Shown here: positions 1 through 8,547 of the stretch, in pieces
Numbering within the stretch: position 1 is the stretch's first letter
How the letters are laid out: each line of letters starts with the position of its first letter
DNA from: Bacillus mycoides
Lineage (GTDB): Bacteria; Bacillota; Bacilli; Bacillales; Bacillaceae_G
Length of the DNA: 64,000 nt
Direction of reading: 5' to 3'
Assembly: GCF_018742245.1 (NCBI RefSeq)
Contig: NZ_CP036132.1
Coordinates: 3,095,001 to 3,159,000, forward strand
Notes under the pieces: generated by a model
Databases searched by the model: none
What the model was told of the DNA's origin: nothing
The model's input: the letters and a program-made list of their open reading frames with translations, nothing else
Position numbers and translations under genes: made by a program

Positions 1-1301
1 TGCTGCTCTCCGCCGCTACAATCATGTGGATGGCGCTCTTTAAGTGAATCTAACCAGAATTTTTCCAACATTTCTTCTGCTATTACTTTTCCCTCTTCGC
101 CATATAATTCACGCGCACGCTCATAAACCTCTTCCCATACTGTATCAAATGTAAAATGATAGTACGGATGTTGCGATACGTACCCTATACTTTTAAATCG
201 TTCTTTCGAATCAATTTTATGTATCACTTTTCCATTCCACTTTACCTTACCTCTTCTAGCTTTTTGCAATCCTGCTAAAATCGTTAACAGTGTAGACTTC
301 CCAGTTCCGTTTTTCCCAACTAGAGCTGTCCATTTTCCCTTTTCGATGTTCACTGTTAAATCTCGTAAAATAAGTGGACTATTTTTTTCATATTGAAAAG
401 ATATATGTTCTGCACTTAAAATTACTTCTTGCTTTTCACATTGTTCTACTTGCCCATTCCTATATGATATCGCTGAAAAATCATTCATTTTCATTTGCGC
501 TTCTCGCACTGTAAATGGAATCTCTTTCACATTCCACTCTAAAAACAATCTTGGAATTTGCGGAATGAATGGACGGAACTTTTCTACTTCCCACATGTTC
601 GCTATAACCGTTTTAGGGCTACCATCATAAACTATTCGGCCCTTATCCATACAAACGACACGAGTCGCTAGCGACATCACCTCATCTAAACGATGTTCAC
701 TTAAAATAATCGTAATTCCAAGTTCTTCATTAATACGCTTTAACAATCCTAAAAACTCTTTCGCTGCAATCGGATCTAGTTGTGCTGTCGGTTCATCCAG
801 TAATAGTAACTTCGGCTGCATAACTAATACCGCCGCTAAATTTACTAGTTGTTTTTGACCACCAGATAAAGTATGAACAGATTGATGTAACAAATCTTGA
901 AATCCTAAAAAGCTAATGAGTTCCGCTATTCTTTGTTGAATAATATGTGATGGTAGCCCGATATTTTCTAAAGAGAATGCTAATTCTTGAATAACTGTAT
1001 CCATTACGAGCTGATTTTCTGGATTTTGAAATACCATACCAATTTCTTGTGCAGATAATAAATCAGGTACTTCTTCTAATAAAGCACCATCATAATATGT
1101 ATGTCCAGAACGCGTGCCAATTGGAAGTAACTCCTTTTTGAAATGCTTTAATAAAGTTGTCTTCCCAGAACCTGAACCACCAGCAAGTACTATAAATTCT
1201 CCTTTTTGAACAGAAAGAGAAATATGCTGTAACGCTTCTTCATTTTCATCAGCATATATAAATGATAAATTCTTTATTTCTGCATGCGCCACCATATCCA
1301 T
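1..1301 (-). CDS. ECF/CbiO-type ABC transporter ATPase, two fused nucleotide-binding domains (3' end outside window)
   Basis: Energy-coupling ATPase of an ECF-type vitamin/metal uptake transporter; it would couple ATP hydrolysis to substrate import together with the adjacent EcfT protein. Two ABC domains are visible in one chain: the first Walker A (GGSGSGKT) lies near position 1170 and the second (GKNGTGKS) near position 310, so it is a tandem EcfA-like fusion. I chose the ATG at 1301 because AAGGGA lies directly upstream; it gives MDMVAHAEIKNLSF and overlaps the end of the permease gene by 28 nt. About 433 codons are visible and the C-terminus runs off the window. A substrate-binding S component is not seen and may lie further downstream. 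Confidence 0.9.
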   Translation of the reverse strand, partial: MDMVAHAEIKNLSFIYADENEEALQHISLSVQKGEFIVLAGGSGSGKTTLLKHFKKELLPIGTRSGHTYYDGALLEEVPDLLSAQEIGMVFQNPENQLVMDTVIQELAFSLENIGLPSHIIQQRIAELISFLGFQDLLHQSVHTLSGGQKQLVNLAAVLVMQPKLLLLDEPTAQLDPIAAKEFLGLLKRINEELGITIILSEHRLDEVMSLATRVVCMDKGRIVYDGSPKTVIANMWEVEKFRPFIPQIPRLFLEWNVKEIPFTVREAQMKMNDFSAISYRNGQVEQCEKQEVILSAEHISFQYEKNSPLILRDLTVNIEKGKWTALVGKNGTGKSTLLTILAGLQKARRGKVKWNGKVIHKIDSKERFKSIGYVSQHPYYHFTFDTVWEEVYERARELYGEEGKVIAEEMLEKFWLDSLKERHPHDCSGGEQ

Positions 1302-2152
1302 TCCCTTCCTTCCATTACAATCGGTAAACTAATAAACATCATAAATAGGAAAAACATCATTCCATCATATTGCTGGAATAGTATTGATTCCACTTTCGGA
1401 TAAATGATCAACTTTCCTCCACCATAATAACTAAATATGAATGAGGTTATAAGTAGAATACTTAAATAACTTAGCGTGTACCAATCGCGTCTTTCCATTC
1501 TATATCGAATATAAGTCGTACGCTTCGTTACACCAAATCCGCGAGCTTGCATAGAATCTGCTGTTTGTAGTGCATCTTCTAACGAACAAACTAATAACAC
1601 TTGAAGTAACTTCATCCCATTTTTTATACGCTCAATGAGTGAACCCGAATCTAATTGTACACCTTTCGTTTTTTGGACGAGTGTAATTTTCTTTAACCGC
1701 CTAATAAACAAAGGAACAAATCGCACTGTAATCATCGTTAACAATGCAACTTTCGGTGAAATTCTTGAAAACAAATATAAAAATTTATGACTCGAAATAA
1801 TATCGTTATAAGAAGCAAACGTAAACATAATCGTAACTAATAATAGCCCCATAACAAGCCCAAACATAACTGCCTCAAGCTTAATCCGGCTATCTCCTAA
1901 CCAAAATAACGTAGTCGCCCCTCTATGTGTTAATAGAGAATTAAATAAAATTACCATTAAAAAGAATACAATAGCACTCGGCAGCATGTTTCTTATTTTC
2001 TCGCCATTTCCTTGCACTATATTTAAGATTACTACTAGTACAATCGCTCCAATTAAAAAAAGAGGATGAAGACACATCATACATAGTATCATCACCCCAA
2101 TATAATAGAAAAAATTCACAAAAGGATGTAAAGAAGAAAAGCTTATTTTCAT
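1274..2152 (-). CDS. EcfT/CbiQ-like transmembrane coupling protein
   Basis: Membrane scaffold (T component) of the ECF transporter, 292 residues. Hydrophobic helices fill the N-terminal half and the last 60 residues. The cytoplasmic loop contains ADSMQARGFG around residue 200, matching the A-x-S-M-x-A-R-G-x-G coupling motif that docks on the ATPases in EcfT/CbiQ. It overlaps the ATPase gene and lies 28 nt after the DUF4430 lipoprotein gene, so the genes probably form one operon. The ATG at 2152 has only AAAGGA two bases upstream, so the exact start is less certain than the family call. Confidence 0.88.
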   Translation of the reverse strand: MKISFSSLHPFVNFFYYIGVMILCMMCLHPLFLIGAIVLVVILNIVQGNGEKIRNMLPSAIVFFLMVILFNSLLTHRGATTLFWLGDSRIKLEAVMFGLVMGLLLVTIMFTFASYNDIISSHKFLYLFSRISPKVALLTMITVRFVPLFIRRLKKITLVQKTKGVQLDSGSLIERIKNGMKLLQVLLVCSLEDALQTADSMQARGFGVTKRTTYIRYRMERRDWYTLSYLSILLITSFIFSYYGGGKLIIYPKVESILFQQYDGMMFFLFMMFISLPIVMEGREWIWWRMQK

Positions 2153-2180
2153 AGTCCTTTACCGAATATCCCTTCTTCAT

Positions 2181-3002
2181 TTAGTATACATACACCCACT
2201 CGACTTTATCTCCAGGCTTAACTGTAACTACACCTGCGCTACGGTTCGGAAATGCACCGTTCACACGATATTTCCATCCACTATTATCATTTACATCTTT
2301 TTCATATAAGTTTTCAATACCTTTTACGTAAACATCACCTTTAGATCCACTCGCATCAACATCTAATCCTGTACTCTTTAGCACACTGTAAACTGTATCG
2401 CCTTCTTGAACATCAACCTTTTTCGCAGCTAATAAGTACCCTTCATTTCCTTTTATCGAGATAGTGACTTGTTTCGCTTTAGGTTCTGGTGGTACTGGTG
2501 GTGGTACTGGGTTTAGTGGTGGTACCGGTGTTGGCGGAGTTGGTACACTATTGTTCTCTTCTGGATTTTTCTTTTGCTCCTGCTTCGGTGTTTCTTTCGG
2601 CTGATTAACAACCTTCGCTTCTTCTTTTACTTCTGGTGCTTTCTGCTGCTGAGGTTTCTCTTCTTGTACTTTTTGTTGTTCCGGTTGTTTATTTGCAGCA
2701 GGCTGTTCCTTTGGTTTCTCTTCCTTCTTTACTTCAGGTTGTTCCTGCACCTTTTCTTCTTTTTGTTTCTCTTCTACTTTTTGTTCTTGTTTATCTTTCT
2801 GCTCTTCTTGTGGTTTCTGTTCCGGTTCAGCTTGTTTCTCTTCCGGTTTCGGCACATCTTTTTGTTCTTCCTGTTTCGCTACTTCTTTTTGCTCTTCTTG
2901 CTTCGGTTCTGCCTTCTTCTCAGGTTTTACAGCCGTTTCTTCACATCCGGCTAATAATCCCAATGAAAGAATTAAAGAAATGAACCATTTCATTTTACTC
3001 AT
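2181..3002 (-). CDS. DUF4430 (transcobalamin-like) lipoprotein with a long charged linker
   Basis: Predicted extracellular lipoprotein of 273 residues. The N-terminus has a signal peptide ending in LLAGC, so the Cys would be lipidated. About 130 residues rich in P, E, K and Q follow, with repeated EEKPKEQP-like units, then a Pro spacer. The last ~90 residues form a DUF4430 domain (GYLLAAKKVDVQEGDTVYSV ... GWKYRVNGAFPNRSAG). DUF4430 is classed as transcobalamin C-terminal-like. The long linker would let the domain reach through the peptidoglycan while tethered beside the ECF transporter. The ATG at 3002 was chosen because AGGTGAGGGG lies just upstream. Ligand binding is inferred. Confidence 0.85.
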   Translation of the reverse strand: MSKMKWFISLILSLGLLAGCEETAVKPEKKAEPKQEEQKEVAKQEEQKDVPKPEEKQAEPEQKPQEEQKDKQEQKVEEKQKEEKVQEQPEVKKEEKPKEQPAANKQPEQQKVQEEKPQQQKAPEVKEEAKVVNQPKETPKQEQKKNPEENNSVPTPPTPVPPLNPVPPPVPPEPKAKQVTISIKGNEGYLLAAKKVDVQEGDTVYSVLKSTGLDVDASGSKGDVYVKGIENLYEKDVNDNSGWKYRVNGAFPNRSAGVVTVKPGDKVEWVYVY

Positions 3003-3021
3003 GCTGCCCCTCACCTTTCAT

Positions 3022-3076
3022 AATAAAGTGAAACTTTAATGAGTGGAGATTTTGTTCATCTCCACTCATTATTAGC
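3022..3076 (-). repeat. Truncated bcr1-type repeat
   Basis: About 55 bp matching the terminal hairpin and end of the bcr1 copies elsewhere in the window: ATAAAGTGAAACTTTAAT, then an inverted repeat of AGTGGAGAT around a short loop, then ATTATTAG. The rest of the element is missing. It sits between the two DUF4430 genes and would form a hairpin in their transcript. Confidence 0.7.
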
Positions 3077-3091
3077 CCTCACCTTTTATAA

Positions 3092-3126
3092 TAAAATTAG
3101 GAGCAAATGATTGCTCCTAATTTTTG
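3092..3126 (-). terminator. Hairpin after the LPXTG gene
   Basis: Inverted repeat AAATTAGGAGCAA / TTGCTCCTAATTT immediately after the stop codon of the LPXTG gene, followed on the minus strand by a T-rich run. It could give partial termination between the surface protein and the lipoprotein/transporter genes. Confidence 0.65.
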
Positions 3127-4872
3127 TTAAGCTGCTTTACGTCTCCATAATACATATGCAGAAGCGATACATAATACACCCATACCTACTTGTGCAGCTG
3201 CACTATGAGAAGATGCTCCTGTTTGTGGTAATTGATTCTTATTCTTATTTGTTTCTTTATTAACTCGTTCGTTATTTACAACAACTTTCAGATTTTCATC
3301 TTTTGGTTGTTTTTGTAACTCTTCTTGTTGTTTCGGTTGTTCTACAACTTCTTTTTCTTCTACAGTTGGCTCTGGTTCTACAATTGGTTTCGTATCGATT
3401 TCATTCTCTACTACATTTGACCAATCATAAATCGATTTTCCAAGCTCTTTAAACTGAAGTAAAGCTAAAAATGCTTGCTCTGTAGCCATTCCACTACCGT
3501 TTTGATCACTTGGTAACCATTTGAACTCACCATTTGGAAGCTGATATGACATTAAATTTTGTACTGCTTTATTAAGACGATTGTGATCTACATCTTTAAC
3601 TAACGATAGTCCAATAATTGCTTGTGCAGTACTATTAGAATTCTCTTGTCCATCAGCGGCAAAACCACCATTACCTAACTGCTGCTTGTATAAATAATCC
3701 ACAGCTTTTTGAATAGCTGGCTTAACGTCTTGTTGTTCTTGATAAGGAGCTAATGCTGCTAATACCATACTTGTTACATCAACGTTACTAGCACTTTCTT
3801 TACTACTTGAACTATCATACGTCCAGCCACCGTCTGTATGCTGCGCCTGTAAAAGTGCTTGTACTAAAGCAGCTCGATTCCATTTCGCTTCGGCCGGAAC
3901 CTCATATTTCTTTGTATCTAATGCAAGTAATGTAAATGCGTATCCTGTAACGGAATTCACTTTATCTGATTCAAATAAATTTTGTACTAAATTTTGTCCC
4001 TCGACCTTTGTAGGATCTACGTTCATTGCATTCATCATAATAATCGTTCTAGCTAAATCTGTTGCTGAAAAACGATTTAAACGCTTCTTAACTTTTTCAG
4101 CTACTGGCTTAACATAGTTTATTTTCGTTTCAAGTGGAACATTTACACCTGAACGAGCAAGTCCAATCGCAATCCAATCACTACCAATTCCATCTTGTAA
4201 CATCTTTTCTGACGTTTTAGAAATCGCTTCGTTTAATTGTGCGGCTGGGATTTCGATTTTCTCTTGCTTTGGTTGTTCTGTTGTTTTATCTTCTAGTTTT
4301 GGTTCTTCTGTTTTACCATCTGGTTTTAGTTCCTCTGTTTTACCATCGGGTTTTGGTTCCTCTGTTTTACCATCGGGTTTTTCTGGTTTCGGTTCCTCTG
4401 TCTTTGGCTCTTCTACAGTTTTACAAGTGCCAAATTTATCTAACGTTTGTTGCAATGTTTCTTGACTCATATTGCTCCAGTCTGCGACGTAACGAAATGC
4501 AACAACATCCCCAGACTCTAATTTATAACTATCCGCCCCAACTTCTGCAGATTTGTCATTTACATCATACAACCAAGCGCTCGTTGCTCCTGCCATTAAT
4601 CCATCGATGCCCTTTATATACGTTCCAAATGACATACTTTCAGATGTTACCTTGTCACCCATGACTTTTTGTAGCAAACTAAAAGCTGTTTCTCCATCTT
4701 CAATGGAAACTTCTTTCGGACATAACATAATTCCTTTTTGTGATTCACCAATAATTGCAAGTTTCGCTGTCTTTCCTTCAGCAAACGTAATATGTACTGT
4801 ATTCGCAAAAGAAACAAATACAAGTGCCACTGCCATTAATGATGTAAGCAGCCATTTCTTTAACATTGCCAT
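3127..4872 (-). CDS. LPXTG cell-wall protein: DUF4430 domain plus alpha/alpha-toroid (transcobalamin-like) domain
   Basis: Predicted sortase-anchored surface protein of 581 residues. In order: a signal peptide of ~32 residues; a DUF4430 domain (about 35-150; GESQKGIMLCPKEVSIEDGE ... TSAWLYDVND); a linker with repeated KPDGKTEE units (about 160-215); a helical domain (about 220-510) with the repeats typical of prenyltransferase/squalene-cyclase toroids (HTDGGWTYD, LGNGGFAADG, LPNGEFKW); a charged spacer; then LPQTG, a hydrophobic stretch and WRRKAA. Human intrinsic factor and transcobalamin combine the same two folds in the opposite order. I use ATG 4872 (AAAGGGAGGG ~10 nt upstream) rather than the upstream ATG at 4899. 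The ligand is not known from sequence; a corrinoid is an inference. Confidence 0.87.
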   Translation of the reverse strand: MAMLKKWLLTSLMAVALVFVSFANTVHITFAEGKTAKLAIIGESQKGIMLCPKEVSIEDGETAFSLLQKVMGDKVTSESMSFGTYIKGIDGLMAGATSAWLYDVNDKSAEVGADSYKLESGDVVAFRYVADWSNMSQETLQQTLDKFGTCKTVEEPKTEEPKPEKPDGKTEEPKPDGKTEELKPDGKTEEPKLEDKTTEQPKQEKIEIPAAQLNEAISKTSEKMLQDGIGSDWIAIGLARSGVNVPLETKINYVKPVAEKVKKRLNRFSATDLARTIIMMNAMNVDPTKVEGQNLVQNLFESDKVNSVTGYAFTLLALDTKKYEVPAEAKWNRAALVQALLQAQHTDGGWTYDSSSSKESASNVDVTSMVLAALAPYQEQQDVKPAIQKAVDYLYKQQLGNGGFAADGQENSNSTAQAIIGLSLVKDVDHNRLNKAVQNLMSYQLPNGEFKWLPSDQNGSGMATEQAFLALLQFKELGKSIYDWSNVVENEIDTKPIVEPEPTVEEKEVVEQPKQQEELQKQPKDENLKVVVNNERVNKETNKNKNQLPQTGASSHSAAAQVGMGVLCIASAYVLWRRKAA

Positions 4873-4899
4873 CCCAAAATTCCCTCCCTTTACTAACAT

Positions 4900-5000
4900 T
4901 CACACAAAAAAAGACCCTTTAAGGGTATGCGGTTGACACTCTCTTTTTGTAAGTGTCGAACAAAAATGTACAACACCTCCTACCCGCATGATTCGCGGCT
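4900..5000 (-). promoter_or_regulatory. Structured leader with intrinsic terminator before the LPXTG gene
   Basis: In the minus-strand transcript AUGCGG (4989-4984) can pair with CCGCAU (4932-4927), enclosing a GACACU/AGUGUC hairpin (4957-4935). Directly after it, ACCCTTTAAGGGT (4914-4926) forms a terminator stem followed by seven U residues. GGGUA next to the first arm can also pair with UACCC at the terminator edge, so closing one structure would compete with another. This looks like a riboswitch or protein-controlled attenuator. I do not recognise the class, and I see no cobalamin-riboswitch core. Confidence 0.5.
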
Positions 5001-5088
5001 ATATTTGTATAGGAAAAATAATTTCGTTTATGAACGCACCATTGTGATAACATTCACTTTTCTAGGCAAAATTTACTCCCTTTTTAAG

Positions 5089-5244
5089 CTATCCCGCTAT
5101 TCGCCGAGCAGTAAGACCCCCACCTCAAATTCAGCGAAAGCAAAGAAGTTAGGTGGGGATCAACTGCCCGTAAATGCCCGATTGGTGAAGGCTAATAATC
5201 AGTGGGGATGAACAAAATCCCCACTGATTAAAGTTTCACTTTAT
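5089..5244 (+). repeat. bcr1-type repeat, full length
   Basis: About 155 bp beginning TATCCCGC and ending GTTTCACTTTAT. It has two inverted repeats: CCCCCACCT / AGGTGGGG around positions 5117-5157, and CAGTGGGGAT / ATCCCCACTG near 5200-5227. Its sequence is shared with copies at 28699 and 40802. It occupies most of the space upstream of the LPXTG leader. Confidence 0.85.
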
Positions 5245-5380
5245 CGTAAATACGATAAACCTATACATTCTGCAAATTTTGATTTTCTGTATTATTTTAC
5301 TATTGACAAAGAATTTTGTCCATGCTTTATCAGATTTATTTTCTAAGAATAATGGCTTAATAGCCTTCCATTAATAGAAG

Positions 5381-5866
5381 TCATCCCTCACTATGTAAGC
5401 TTTTATCACTAACAATAATTCCATCTTCATCTACATAAACATATTCATTCGGTTTCCATTCAACTTCACCAAATTGCAATGGAATATTTCTTTCTCCTTT
5501 TCCTTCTTTTACACTTCTATTTGGCATCGTTCCTAACGCTAAAATACCAATATTAATATTTTTTAATTCACTAGAATCGCGAACATATCCATTTACAATA
5601 ATCCCTGCCAACTTTCTTTCTTCCGCAATAGCTGCCAAATTATCGCCGAGTAACGCGCAATTAGTAGAGGCCTCACCATCAACAACTAATACCGTTCCTT
5701 CCGGCAGTGTTTGTAACCCCTCTTTTACTAGTACATTATCATCCTTCACTTTTACCGTTGCGATTTTCCCATAGAATTGTTCTTTCTTCCCATAAGATTG
5801 AAAAGACTGACGACATATTTGTAATTCTTGTTCAAATTCATCACATAGATCGGTAGTTTTCCACAT
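5381..5866 (-). CDS. RraA family protein
   Basis: RraA-like protein of 161 residues, about the usual length. The family contains E. coli RraA (which binds RNase E) and 4-hydroxy-4-methyl-2-oxoglutarate/oxaloacetate aldolases. Visible family features are [14 protein letters not shown], the GDNLAAIA helix, [11 protein letters not shown] (the G-x-R-D metal/substrate motif) and the C-terminal DEDGIIV strand. Firmicutes generally lack RNase E, so a metal-dependent aldolase or another role is more likely than RNase control. It is monocistronic. Confidence 0.85.
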   Translation of the reverse strand: MWKTTDLCDEFEQELQICRQSFQSYGKKEQFYGKIATVKVKDDNVLVKEGLQTLPEGTVLVVDGEASTNCALLGDNLAAIAEERKLAGIIVNGYVRDSSELKNINIGILALGTMPNRSVKEGKGERNIPLQFGEVEWKPNEYVYVDEDGIIVSDKSLHSEG

Positions 5867-6077
5867 CTCTTTCCCTCTTTTCTTTTCCTTTTATATTACA
5901 TATTCTTGGATTTTTTTCGTTTCCCTGTCTAATGTTGCAATAATTTGTATGTACGGTGAAAGTCATATATAAATGAAGTAAAAGAAAGCTTACCACTTGA
6001 AACTATTGCTTTAAGCAAAAAGCTTTATTATAATCTATTGCACTCCTATGAAAAACATTTATTCTAGCATAAACATA

Positions 6078-6110
6078 AGAAGGGATGGATCATAATGATC
6101 CATCCCTTCT
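6078..6110 (-). terminator. Strong hairpin terminator after endonuclease I
   Basis: Near-perfect inverted repeat AGAAGGGATGGATCA / TGATCCATCCCTTCT, followed by a weak U-rich stretch on the minus strand, 38 nt after the stop codon of the endonuclease gene. Confidence 0.75.
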
Positions 6111-6147
6111 ATCAAAGTATAATGTCACTAAAAATTCTTTAAAAATC

Positions 6148-6975
6148 TTAGTTCCAAATTTTATTTACCCATTCAGGATGATCAATAAAAGGATTACGAT
6201 TATGTTGATATTTTGTAAAAATCACTTCATTACGCTTTCGCTCTAAATCATCGACAGGGTCTTGTTCATTCCATTTTAGTAAAACAGATAGTTTCCCCAT
6301 GTATGGATCTTTGTTGTTATTCACCTTTTCATTTAGTTCTAAGTCTATTTCGCCGTTGTCTCCTTCGTAACGAACAGCCATGTAAAACAGCATTCTAGCG
6401 ATATCTCCTTTTACACTATCACGAGGTTCCCAAGAATCACTATCATATTTACATTCTGTCGCTTCCGAATGATTCATACCACCATTATCAAAATCCAGAT
6501 TTCCACGTGAACTATTTACAGATACATCTGTCGCTCTTAAATGATGCAGATCTGTTCCTGGTCCTGCAGCCGTTCCAAAATCACCGTGTGATTTTGCCCA
6601 AACATGCTCTCGGTTCCAGTTATCAACTCCTGAACCATTCGTAAATTTCCCTTGCGAACGCCCAGTATATAAGAGCAACACATTATTTTTATTATTTGGA
6701 TCTTCATCAGTATCTCTTAGCGCTTCCCAAACCGCACTGTATGATATCTTTGTATGATTATCAATAACATTATGAAGTTCCTTCTTTAATTCTAAACCCG
6801 TTTTTCCTATAGCGTTATTATAATATGTATCGTCATAGTTTTTTACAGTAATCTCTTGTGGAGATGCAGAAACTACTTCACCATGTATGATATCTGTGAA
6901 TGATAGAGATGCAGAACCTAAAATAAAAAATGATGATAGTGTAACCATAGCAAGTTTTGTGTTTCGGAACTTCAT
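6148..6975 (-). CDS. Secreted endonuclease I family nuclease (Bsn/EndA type)
   Basis: Extracellular non-specific nuclease of 275 residues. A signal peptide covers about residues 1-35 (ALASLS-like hydrophobic core). The endonuclease I signature is clear: NREHVWAKSHG and DLHHLRATDVSVNSSRGN, with the catalytic His in the first block and metal ligands nearby, as in E. coli EndA and B. subtilis Bsn. The likely role is degradation of external RNA or DNA for nutrients. The next gene upstream encodes a lipoprotein nucleosidase, which would fit a nucleic-acid salvage function, but the two have separate terminators and probably separate promoters. Confidence 0.9.
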   Translation of the reverse strand: MKFRNTKLAMVTLSSFFILGSASLSFTDIIHGEVVSASPQEITVKNYDDTYYNNAIGKTGLELKKELHNVIDNHTKISYSAVWEALRDTDEDPNNKNNVLLLYTGRSQGKFTNGSGVDNWNREHVWAKSHGDFGTAAGPGTDLHHLRATDVSVNSSRGNLDFDNGGMNHSEATECKYDSDSWEPRDSVKGDIARMLFYMAVRYEGDNGEIDLELNEKVNNNKDPYMGKLSVLLKWNEQDPVDDLERKRNEVIFTKYQHNRNPFIDHPEWVNKIWN

Positions 6976-7375
6976 ATACCCATTTCCCCTTTAAAATATA
7001 ATTTGAATTGATTAATCAAAAAAGCCTATGTACATAGTTTCTTTTTCATACTGTTCTCCTAAATTTTAGTTTCTTCAATTACATAAACAATTTTTATTTT
7101 CACAAAGAATATTCTTCTCTAGTAAAGACTATTAAAATATTCGCTTAAAGAAAAAAGACGTTTAATGATAACTTATAAACTTCAATTTTTCTATGCACTT
7201 ATACATATTTATTGAATAGTTCATAAAAAAAATTTACATAAAAAAGCTCATTTCTTATCTTTTCAAATAAGAAACAAGCTTTTCTTTTCCAACTACTAAT
7301 CCTAATATAGGTCTATCTGTCTCGAAAACTTTTGGAGTTACTTTATGTTTATGTTGAGAATAGAACTACCTTTAC
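6976..7375. other. Intergenic region, terminator and a possible gene remnant
   Basis: AT-rich stretch of 400 bases. At 7241-7284 there is a hairpin (AAAGCT-x-TTTCTTAT / ATAAGAAA-x-AGCTTTT) that probably terminates the nucleosidase transcript. On the minus strand, about 7256-7366, an open stretch without a start codon reads KVTPKVFETDRPILGLVVGK and ends at KR; it looks like the tail of a lost protein. Nothing else is visible. Confidence 0.4.
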
Positions 7376-8257
7376 TTATTTATTTGGCACCGAATCTATA
7401 TACTTTTTAACTACTTCATATACATATTCTTGATTTGCCGCTGCTGTATTCGGGTTGTATTTTCCGCCGTTTGTTTTATTGTTAGATAATACTCGAATTC
7501 CTAAGAATGGTACGTCATAAGCTTTTGCGATTTGCGCTGCTGCAGCGCCTTCCATTTCTTCTACAGATGTACCGTATTTTGTATGGAACCACTTAATTCG
7601 ATCAACTTCATTATTCCAAACGTCTGCTGAACCTATAGTACCTTCCACCACTTTACCTTTTGTATATTTATCTTTTACTGCATTAGCTGCTGCAAGTAAA
7701 TCCTTATCTCCCTCGTAGTATCGGATTTTCTCAGCATTTGGATCTTCTCCTGCACTTCCTTCAGAAGCCATCAGGTCCATAGATATCCATTTTGCCGGCT
7801 CAATTCCTTGGTTCTCATCCATATTTGTTGTTTTTAATGAACCTATATTCGCGACTTTTTTTCCTAAAACAATATCAAATACGTTTAAATTAGGATCATG
7901 CCCGCCTGATGTTCCTTGGTTAATAATCGCTATAGGCTTATATTTTTCAATAGCCACTGCTGTAGCGGCTGCTGTATTTTCCATTCCTTTACCTGTTTTC
8001 GCAACGATTACAGGATAATTGTCTACAGTACCTTTATAAAATACAAAAGTTCCAGATTTTTCTTCTTTCACATTTTTTAACCTTTTTGCAAATTTTTCAG
8101 CTTCTATTGGCATTGGACCTTGAATTAAGATAGGTTTTTGATTACTTTTTGCCTCTACTACTTGTTTTGGACTAGCGTTACATCCTGCAAGTATTGAGAA
8201 TGATAATACGATAGTAGTTGCTAGAGCACCATATTTTTTCAACAGGTTTTTCTTCAT
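7376..8257 (-). CDS. Lipoprotein 5'-methylthioadenosine/S-adenosylhomocysteine nucleosidase-family protein
   Basis: Phosphorylase/nucleosidase superfamily protein of 293 residues exported as a lipoprotein (ILAGC lipobox near residue 26). MTA/SAH nucleosidase features are GKGMENTAAATAVAIEKYKP, INQGTSGGHDP, VEEMEGAAAAQIAKAYDVP and LGIRVLSNN, which carry the purine-nucleoside fold and the MEGAA substrate motif. ATG 8257 has AAGAGGAGAG seven bases upstream. Its location outside the membrane and its guanine riboswitch suggest hydrolysis of external purine nucleosides to release bases, rather than cytosolic MTA/SAH recycling. The exact substrate is not shown. Confidence 0.87.
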   Translation of the reverse strand: MKKNLLKKYGALATTIVLSFSILAGCNASPKQVVEAKSNQKPILIQGPMPIEAEKFAKRLKNVKEEKSGTFVFYKGTVDNYPVIVAKTGKGMENTAAATAVAIEKYKPIAIINQGTSGGHDPNLNVFDIVLGKKVANIGSLKTTNMDENQGIEPAKWISMDLMASEGSAGEDPNAEKIRYYEGDKDLLAAANAVKDKYTKGKVVEGTIGSADVWNNEVDRIKWFHTKYGTSVEEMEGAAAAQIAKAYDVPFLGIRVLSNNKTNGGKYNPNTAAANQEYVYEVVKKYIDSVPNK

Positions 8258-8313
8258 AAATAATCTCTCCTCTTTCTCTTGTTGTTTTCTATACTCGATG
8301 TTTTGGTCCAAAG

Positions 8314-8356
8314 AAAAAAGCTCTAGAAATTGTAGAAGAATCTCTACTTTCTAGAA
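8314..8356 (-). terminator. Regulated terminator of the guanine riboswitch
   Basis: Hairpin TCTAGAAA-GTAGAG / TTCTAC-AATTTCTAGA followed by GCTTTTTTC on the minus strand. It lies between the aptamer and the nucleosidase start, as expected for an OFF-type expression platform. Confidence 0.8.
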
Positions 8357-8447
8357 CTACGGTAGTCAAAGTTAATGAAGCAAAAGATGAGACCAATGCT
8401 AAATTATAGATCGGTAGCGGCTCAATACAGAAAGCGACCGAATACTT

Positions 8448-8522
8448 TAACCCGTAGTCCAGTTCTTTCATTGGGAACTAGGTAGAAACGCTCGGACCAT
8501 ATTACCGAGTATATACGAGTGA
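8448..8522 (-). promoter_or_regulatory. Purine (guanine-type) riboswitch aptamer
   Basis: The minus-strand RNA has the purine aptamer core: P1 ACUCGUA / UACGGGU, UAAUAUGGUCCGAGCGU, UUUCUACC and GGACUAC. The specificity base in GACUAC is C, as in guanine riboswitches (adenine types have U). About 95 nt separate the aptamer from the terminator. Near the end of that spacer, CUUUGACUACCGUAGU can pair with the 3' P1 strand ACUACGGGUUAAAG, giving a plausible antiterminator that forms only when the ligand is absent. Confidence 0.93.
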
Positions 8523-8547
8523 TGTTATTCAAAATTATTATATTGAT

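Noticed and set aside
2574..2983. Plus-strand Leu/Phe-rich open frames opposite the DUF4430 lipoprotein
   Set aside because: Shadows of the low-complexity P/E/K/Q linker on the other strand.
4873..5244. Cobalamin riboswitch expected upstream of a transcobalamin-like gene
   Set aside because: Searched by eye for the B12 box and GCCACUG core on the minus strand; none found. The structure seen is smaller and different.
8289..8471. 60-codon minus-strand frame upstream of the nucleosidase gene
   Set aside because: It lies inside the riboswitch expression platform, so its sequence is explained by RNA structure.
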